Shown piece after piece: positions 54,101 through 63,100 of a DNA stretch of 64,000 nucleotides (the stretch's first letter is position 1; every line of letters starts with the position of its first letter). The notes under the pieces were generated by a model that did not search any database, was not told the origin of the DNA, and saw nothing but the letters and a program-made list of their open reading frames with translations. The stretch lies in assembly GCA_028673005.1 (NCBI GenBank), contig CM054116.1, positions 78,814,572 to 78,878,571 of the forward strand. The letters are read 5' to 3'. The stretch comes from Tanypteryx hageni (Eukaryota; Arthropoda; Insecta; Odonata; Petaluridae). The translations under genes and the position numbers were made by a program.

Positions 54101-57100
54101 CTGATGTAGATTTTGAAAGGTATAGTCATTAAAAACTATTAAAAATGCTCTTACATTGATTAAGGGTTTATTTAAATTTTTTATATTAAAATGTGTTCTT
54201 ATTGATAAAAGCATGAAGATGTGTTGATCCTTTACAGCTTTGAGGGTGGATTCAGTAATATGGGAAATGTTGGAAACCTTCCATCACCAGTGATGAATCC
54301 ATCTGAGGAAACTGTGACTAAATTATACAAAAAAGTGACTGAGGAGCGGCTTGTGGTTCAAGTTGAAGGTAAGATCATAGTATCATCCTATGGCAGTGTA
54401 TCTCAACCTTTATAGATTCACAGCACCCCTAAGTAACTTTTTAGAATTTTGCAACACTCCTCTCCTCTCATCAGTAGTAATTGTGTTTTTTAGCCTACTT
54501 TCCAAAAAAGGAAAGTCTTAAGAGATCACCTCGGTGTCCGTGTGTGTCCCTAACATCTTCATGAATGGACCGATTTCCATGAAACTCGCTGTAAGGCTAG
54601 TGCTCTCGGGGACTACCTCTGGGCAATAATTTATATTCCGAATTTACAGGTCCTGAGTTTGATTCCTGGTGAGTTCTTTCCCCATTTGATTTACATAGTT
54701 AATCTAAAATTCATCGTGCAGAGAATTTTTCTTCTGCATTTAAAAAGATTTGAGAATTATGATATCAGAATAGGATTTGTACTGCTCTGAGGGGAAAAAA
54801 GTGAAGATTCTTATTCTTATCACATAATTTTGATTTTCAATTGTATTTGTTTGGATTTCTCTCAGAAACTTTTGTTTCAGCGTTTTGAAAGCCATTTTTT
54901 CGATTTGTTGCTATAGTGATGATTATTACTGAACTCGGCTAAAGCACAGCCGAGGGCACATTCCAGCCATGTTTCAATTCATAGCTATCGAGGTAACAAT
55001 TGACCCTTAGGTCCATTCATAGCTATCGGAATCTCGGTGAAAAATATGAATACTACATATTGTACTAAGTAACCACACTGACTCTGTAAACAAAATGGCT
55101 CTTCTTCTTGTATAATTCTTATGGCATCTTTGGTGAGAGAATTTTGTTTTTGGTTTTTGTTGGTCTTGAATTTTTAGTGCTTTTCGTCTTTGCTGAGAAG
55201 CACTATTATCTTCGTGATGTCCATCCATCCATACGCATATACCAGGGAAGAATCGGCTGAACTGACTTCAACTAAATTTGGTACATAGAATATGCAAATA
55301 TATTAATGACCAATATGATATATTTGGGCAGGATCGACTCAGCAGGGGTACCACAATTACAAAGTTAAACTCATTGGTAACTATGAATTTGGAAGGAATT
55401 GGTCCAACCAATTTCAACAAAATTTTGTATGAATTAGGCGTGCAACATAAAATAACAAAATCAAGATGTTTAGTATAGATATAGAAAGCACAATACAAGG
55501 AATAAAAAAAATTCTTTTTACATGTATTTGTGTTGAACTGTCCACATCAATTTTAACCAAATTTAATACTTATAATATATATACAAAACCATATTAGCAT
55601 ATTTAAACTGAATCAGCCAAACAGTGGTGCCACAATTACAAATACAAATCTTTCAGTAATTAAGGATTTGGAAGGAATTGGCTGAACGAATTTCAATTAA
55701 ATTTTGTTTATAAGATTTGTACAACATACCATAATGAAATCAAGATGTTTTAAGTGGAGCTAAAGAGCAGGGCTACCACAGTAAAAAGTTAAATAATATT
55801 TCTTTTACACGTATTTCTAGAGAACTGACACCATGGATCTTAACCATATATAGTATATTTAATCTTCATATAAATAAATATCCAAAATATCATATTTCAA
55901 CCAGCTCAACTAAACAGAGTTACCACAATATCAAGGTTAGAATTTTTCTGTAACTGTGAATTTGGAAGGTATTGACTGAACCTATTTCAAAGAAATTTCG
56001 TGTAGGGCGAGTATAGAATGGGAAAACGAGATGAATATGTTTAGGATGGATCAAAAAAGTAGGGCTACCATAATATACAGAAAAATAATTTTCTGATTTC
56101 AAAGCTAATGCATTAGCATACGATTATAGTGCGACAAATTTGACGAAAAGCACTTTTGTACCACAGGAAACCTGTGTACACCCCTACTCGTTATATATTA
56201 AAACTGTATTGAAAGGAAAATAGGCAGATTAGTTCTTTACAGAACTACTTGTTATTATTATATTTTAGGTAAGAAATCAAACACTTATAATTATTTATTC
56301 TACTAGTCCTTATGTGTTATACATATGCTAGTTCTAATAGTTAATTAAATGTATTTACTTGATGTGTAATTCCTTGGATAGTTAAACTTGGGCAAAAAGA
56401 AGAATTTTCGTGGAACCATTCAGGAAAACTTGCAACACCCCTGTGTATATGACAGTGTTTCCCTGGTTGGGAAACACTGTCATATGGCATTCAAAAACAG
56501 TTAAGGTATAATAAAAGAATGAGAAATGCCATCCTTTTGATTTTATGTTTCATTTTCTATACATTAGGACCAAGTTTAAATATTAAATCTGAGCTAATCC
56601 TCAGATTATATTTTATCTAAATTATTCAATTAAATATATTCATTGAAAGGAATTGATCTGTTTATTTTGTGTTCTAATACCATCAGGTCTATATTCTTAT
56701 TATGTTAAGAATATCAACAGATTTCTTAAATAAAATTTTTATGGTAGAATGGAAATATGACTATGGGGCTATTATATTAAATTTGGAATGCACCTAATCA
56801 TTTGAGGACAACCTGGAAAATTGTTAGTGGTAGAATATCCACCCTTGCAAGTGGAAGACCCGAGTTCGATTCCCGGTCATAGCAGACTTTTTTCTCGTTT
56901 AAAAACTACTCTGTATATTATATTCTATCTGTACAACAAAACTTAAAAATATGATCCCAAGTTCCAAAATAAGATGTATTAAATTTTATGATGCTCTGCT
57001 TGCTACTATCAAAGAAAATTTTTTTAATCCTTCAGGAGTTCCTTTTGACTAATTGTTTTTATAATATTAATGAATTTTTGTATTTTTTGAGTTACTTCTT

Positions 57101-60100
57101 CATTTTTATTTTTAAGTTCTATGTTTTTGATGTGTCCTATGCATTAAATTGTAATATCTCTCTGGATAAATAAACATTATAATTATTATTTAAAACTAAA
57201 AAAATCATTCATTTTTAAAACCATCATCCATATGACTTTGTCTCTAAAGATCTGAAGACGATGTCACTGAAATTGAAAAATTAATTTGTAATGGTAATCA
57301 AGGAAAAAATTCTTTAACTTAACTTTTCATGGAAGTTACAGAGTTATAGTTATTGTGATTATGATGAGTACATTACATAAAGCGGAGCCTGATTTTCTCA
57401 ATATGATTAATTTTTGTAATGGTTATACAAAAAACATCTGCTAGCTAAGTTTTGAAAATTTGTTATTTTCATGCTTTTGCACTTAATAAAACTTGATGCA
57501 TTATTTAAATTTCACATATTTAATATCTTTTCCCAAGGATTTGAAAAACTTCAGATCCTTGTGCCTCAGCGAGCTACTAGTAAGCTGCATGTTCTTCAGC
57601 CTGCATTAAATGGAACTAGATACTACATTGTGGCTAGTGTAGATATTCATCATGCCCGTCGAAGGATAATGGTTCGTTCTCCTCTTCAGGTAAATAATTA
57701 CATATTTTCAAAAATTATTTATAACAATGATATTCAATAACCTTTTAGGGCAATATTTCCTTCATGTTCATTTGCTAATTATTTTGAGGTAGATTCGAAA
57801 TGAAACTACTCATGCACTGGGATTATACTACTGTAAATCAGCCTTAGAAGCTATTGAAGGAGCTGAGCATGTAGGGGAGAGTACAAACCCATTTGAAGAC
57901 AGCTTACGTGTTGCAGTTTTGGGACCCCAGCAGACATTAAGTGTCCCCCTTTTTATTGCTCATCATTGCACTCTTTCAATTCAACCAGCAGCATATGCAG
58001 AGTAAGAGACTCGAAATTTTTTTTACTTTCATTTTCATTTGAAATATTATTAAATTATCATTTATACTTAAGATGTTATTTAATATTTATGATGGTGCTT
58101 GGAATATTATTATATTATGTAAGATAATAATGAGAATGCATTATTTAATCATTTTTATTTTATTTCTCATCAGTATTTACCGTATAAGTGAGTCTGGGCT
58201 CTGGTGGCAGGAGTTGGCTTCTGACCTCTACACTCCAAAGGACATTTGCTGTCAGCCTAAAAAGGAAAATGATGCCACAGTATTTTCTGTGAGGGTAAGA
58301 TGGCAATCTTTATGATGGTTAAATTTGTCAAATGGTTTAAATTCACTTTCATCTTGATTGTTAATCTGATTATAAATAAATTCAAGCCTTGATTATTTCA
58401 TAGACACATGATACTCAATAATTATTCTGATATTTACATGTAAAGTTCAGTGCAGACATTGTATTTAATTAACAGAGATTAAGATAATATAAATGCAACT
58501 ATTTATATCATAATCAGTCTGTACTCTAAATGTATTTTCACTCATCAACTATAGGCTGTATGTGAGGAGGGAGTCCCTTTTAATAGACGTCTACCTGGCT
58601 CAGCAAGACTTGTTCCCAATTATACAATCCGTTTGGTGGCTCCTCTTCAAATTCATAATCGTCTCTCATATGCACTTGAAATCATGGTACCATTAGTGGA
58701 CCTCAAAGCAAGAGTGGAGTCTGGAGAGGAAGTCAATATATACTCTTTAAATCTGCTTAAATCACACACCATTCTTATAGAGGTAAGGTTTATTGAAATT
58801 AAATGTGATATTTTAATAATTTAAAAAGAAAATAATATTTAAAAAGCACATTCTCCTTTCATTTGTTGACAGCTGGTATTTTTAGTTTACTGGAATAAAT
58901 GTAATAGAAAAATAATTAGGTTTTAATGACAATGATATATTGTTTATAATACTAAAGTTATTTATTATTATTATTTATTCTGTAAAAATTGCATACACAA
59001 AGCATATAACAATTGTCAGTAGCCATCATAAAAAGACCTTCACAAAACATATATACTAGGAAAGTTACATATCAAACAAAACACAAAATATACAAAGTAA
59101 CGTGTGCTTCATTACAAAATTTGGAATGATTTAAATGTAATTTTGCATGTTTTGAATATTTTAATTGTCCTGGAAAAATTTGGATCAATATACAATAGTT
59201 GATGAATTAAAATTTATCAGGTTGAATAATTATGGACATTTTCATCCAAATAAAAATTTATTATGTTTTGTAAATTTCACACAATCTTAATTCCTTTTTT
59301 ATGGCAGATGCCATCTTATTTGGGAATCCCATGGACAGGCTCTTTCAATCTGAGTCCTGAACTTGAAGAGAAAACTGTAGCAATGGTCACTGAGTATGAA
59401 ACTGAAGGTGGAAACAAGCAGTTGGGATTAAACCTGAAAGTTGAGCGAACAAATGGAAGCTGTAATATCCTCATTTATTCACCATACTGGATTATTAATA
59501 AGACAGGGCTTCCTCTGCAGATGCGGGTGAGCAATTCATTGATTAAGTCAACTATATACATAAAAGTCCAATACTGTTGGTTTGTTGAAATGCTGACATC
59601 ACACCTCTGGTAGTGAATTTTGGTAATGCGAAGAACTTGAGAAGAGAAAGTATGATTTTGTTGATTTTTTTACAATATACTGGGATCTTCAATTTTTTAA
59701 ATGTCATCGTCTATCATAAGATCATGGGTTTGATTCTAGGAGGTGTTTATTTTTGCCATTTGATTAACGTGGGTATAAGTGTAGCATATTAATTATTTGC
59801 ATTTAAAAATTACTTAAAACATGATATGAACTTGGGATTTAGACAGTTCTACGCTTGAAAGAAGTTCATTTTTTTGAAGAGAGAATTTGACTCCATGTAG
59901 AATTAGCATAAAAATGTATATAGAATCAGAAAAAAACATGATTTTTTCAGGTTTTTAACAATAAAAATGTAAGCTACCATGACAACTCACATTGTTGCTG
60001 CATTTGAGTGTCCAATGCTTTTATATGGGAAATAGTTTGTATGCTTACTTTTTGTGTCTATTATTGTATCATCTTTTTGGTTAAGCACATAACTACCGTT

Positions 60101-63100
60101 GAATAGACAGTTTCTTATGACATATCTATACTTATTCTTTGTGTGTGTTTTCCACTCAATATTTGTTTTAAATTTAATTCTGTATGTAAAATTTTATATA
60201 TATCATGGTGAGAGAGAGAGAGCTGCATTTTTCAGGGGAGAGTGAGAAGGAGGGGGCAAGGGAGAAAATGAGGGAGGAGAGTGGTAGGGAGGAAGAGAGA
60301 GAATGGGAATTATCATAATTATTTTAATTTAATACTTAATGCATGTATATCTATCATTTTTTATGAGAAACTACTCTAGTATATTATATTTACTTAGCTA
60401 GCTAATTAGAGGTTGACTTATTTGTCATATATCATCTACAGCAAGGGTTCTCGACTTTTTGCATCTTAGGCCCAACCAGCTTTTTTGTCGAAAAACCTGG
60501 GTCTCACCACGATAAAATCAAGAAATGGATTTTTATGTTTATCAATGGAAATTTTTAAGATGCATCCCACTGGTTGAAAAACACTGATCTTCAGGATTTT
60601 TTATTTTATATGGGTCATTCTCATGCTATCTCTTTTAAAGAGGTTTTCTAACCCAGAAAGACAGTGATAATTGCATACATTAAAAAAACAAGATAAAGAG
60701 AAATTATTGCATGCATTCATTGTAGTCTATCAGTTTTATCATTCAGTATTATTTATTTATTTTCTCATAAATTTTCATTTTCCTCGAAAATACAAATTAT
60801 TTAAATAAAAATGGTAATTGGTTATTTATGAACTTATCTTTATTTAGCAACAAATTTTATTTATAGCTGAATAATACAATGATGCTTTGTAGCCTATTTA
60901 TCAAAATGTGATCAAATATGGATGAATATATATTATTTTTTTTAGCTTTCTACAATTTACCTATATTAATTTCAGTTTTTTCTTTTATATGTTTAAAATT
61001 CGAAAGAACATAATATTAACAATTATAAGTTAAAAACCCTGATAGTTTTCTTTCTTCTTAAAATTAGATAACCTATACAGATTTTTATCACCATATTCCT
61101 CTCATTCCACAGTATTTTTTTACCATCCATAAAGCCAAACTCATCTAGCAGAGAAATATCTAAGTGCTATGAATGAAATATTCTTTGATAATTTTTTATA
61201 TTGTGATTTGCTAATGTGGAGATTTTTCTTTTCTAATTAGGGATCAATGTGTGATATTGTCTATGACTGTGGAGCTGGTGGAGAAGATGAACCACTACTA
61301 TTTCGCTTCCGTAAAAGGAGGCGACGAAGAGTACGTCTTCGTGCTTATCAATCTTCTTGGTCATCTGCATTCTCTTTAGATGCATCTGGTGGTCTAGCAG
61401 GTGGTATAGGTTAGTTGACGTCAAATTAATTGAAGTATTCTGATGTTATAATGAAGTCTCTTTCTTAGTTCTCATATAAGGAGGAAATTAAATCCTTGAC
61501 CTCAGCAAAGCAAATGCAAATTTTCAATCATAGTAACATTGGTGTGTACATGATTTCATTGGTACTGTAGGCATAGTTGATTTATATTGTTGATTAGCCA
61601 AAAATACACAAACACACACACCTTCTGAGATATGCTCTGTTACTTAGAGATGCATGTATTTATTTTATTTACTTTGGTTGACTCTAAAAGTTCACCAAAA
61701 ATTTAACTCCTACTTATATCGTAATGTCTATAGGAAAATGGATTCTGCTAAATGTTGTTTAATTATGTAACTATTTTCAGAAATGCATCTCCAAAATATA
61801 GTAGGCACTTGCTTTACTAAAACCTCATTTTCAGATATGCTGAATCTCTGGATATTTTAGCAGTATAAATGTCTGTTAAGTGTATTTGAATTGGGTATAA
61901 TTTTATTGAACAATGTATTAAATTAATGTCTAAAATTTTTGTTAAATTCAGTTTTAATCTGTATCATACCAGAATTGTAACAACAGTAAATTTTAAACCA
62001 AAAATTTAAATAATGAGCATAATGTGCAGGAAACTTAAACTGAATAAAAGAAATGGCTATAGAAAAATAATGGAGGTAGCTACTGTACTTTTAAAAAATG
62101 AATGATAATTCTTATTTAATATCAAATTGTAATGAGTTTTTATTGGAACAATATTTATTTTTCTTTTATTTTTAAAATACTCAGGAGGTGGTGCTGGTGG
62201 ACTGGTTGTATGTAAAGACAGAGAGAGGGGAAAGAGATGTTATCGCATCCTCATGAAATCTACCCTTTCACGCTCAAGTCCTCATCTAACACGTATAATA
62301 TCCTTTTTACCAAATTTTCTTGTGGTCAATGAGACTCGTAAACATCTTCGCTTCATGGAAGAAAATGAGCGTGCTGATTTGTGGATCGATCTTTCACCAG
62401 GACAAGTAAGCACTTATATTTAGGGCACTCAGTTGATGAAAAGAGTTTTAAAAATGTTGGGTTTTGCATAGGGATGGGATGGTTCCACTTTTTTCCGGTT
62501 CCGGTTATATTAATCTGATCCTGGTTCTAGTTCTCAGTTCCAGTTATATGAATCTGATCCCAGTTTTTTTAAGTTAGAAGTGCTTTTTGGTATACTATGG
62601 GAAAGTCTAGCTTTTCAATAGTTACATATAGTATGTTTGTACTGTCAATTCTGAGGTTCCAAACGTCTGACATGGCTTTATTGTTAGTGTTCACAATAAA
62701 TCAGTTAAATTTAAAAATTATCTGCAGGGTTTCTATTCAAAATTACTACACAACAAAATAAACCTTCTTTCTGTTAATAAGTTATAGTAACACTTCATAC
62801 TGATGCATCTGACTCAAAATGTATCTTGAATTTTTAAATTATAAAACCACACAGCTGCAAACCAAATATTGAATGCCGGAGGTTCGGAACCATCATTCAA
62901 TTTTTTTTATAGACATTTTTGCAGAACTATCGTTTGTTGAACTGATTTGTTATCCTGATTTTTGTACATGCTACAAAGCTCTTTTACCTCAAGAAATAAA
63001 GGAAATTCAGACTTGCTTTTCACATTTGAAACTGATAACAGATCCAGCATAAAAATATATTTTATGTCGTAGTAAACACACAACTTCCATCTTTAATTTA

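Larger units (their letters stand above)
54394..56479. mobile_element. hAT element, 2.1 kb
   Basis: Left end CAGTGTATCTCAACCTTTAT, right end in inverse CAGTGTTTCCCAACCAGGGA. Flanks TCCTATGG (54386-54393) and TCATATGG (56480-56487) match 7 of 8. No transposase; filled by another repeat region with a tandem array. Confidence 0.85.

Noticed and set aside
54095..54125. FFAT-like motif in ESDVDFERSF
   Set aside because: Lacks the two aromatic residues and the Ala/Cys position of FFAT consensus; too weak to claim.
57250..57275. Fourth hammerhead (CTGAAGACGATGTCACTGAAA)
   Set aside because: No self-complementary stem II and no convincing cleavage site.
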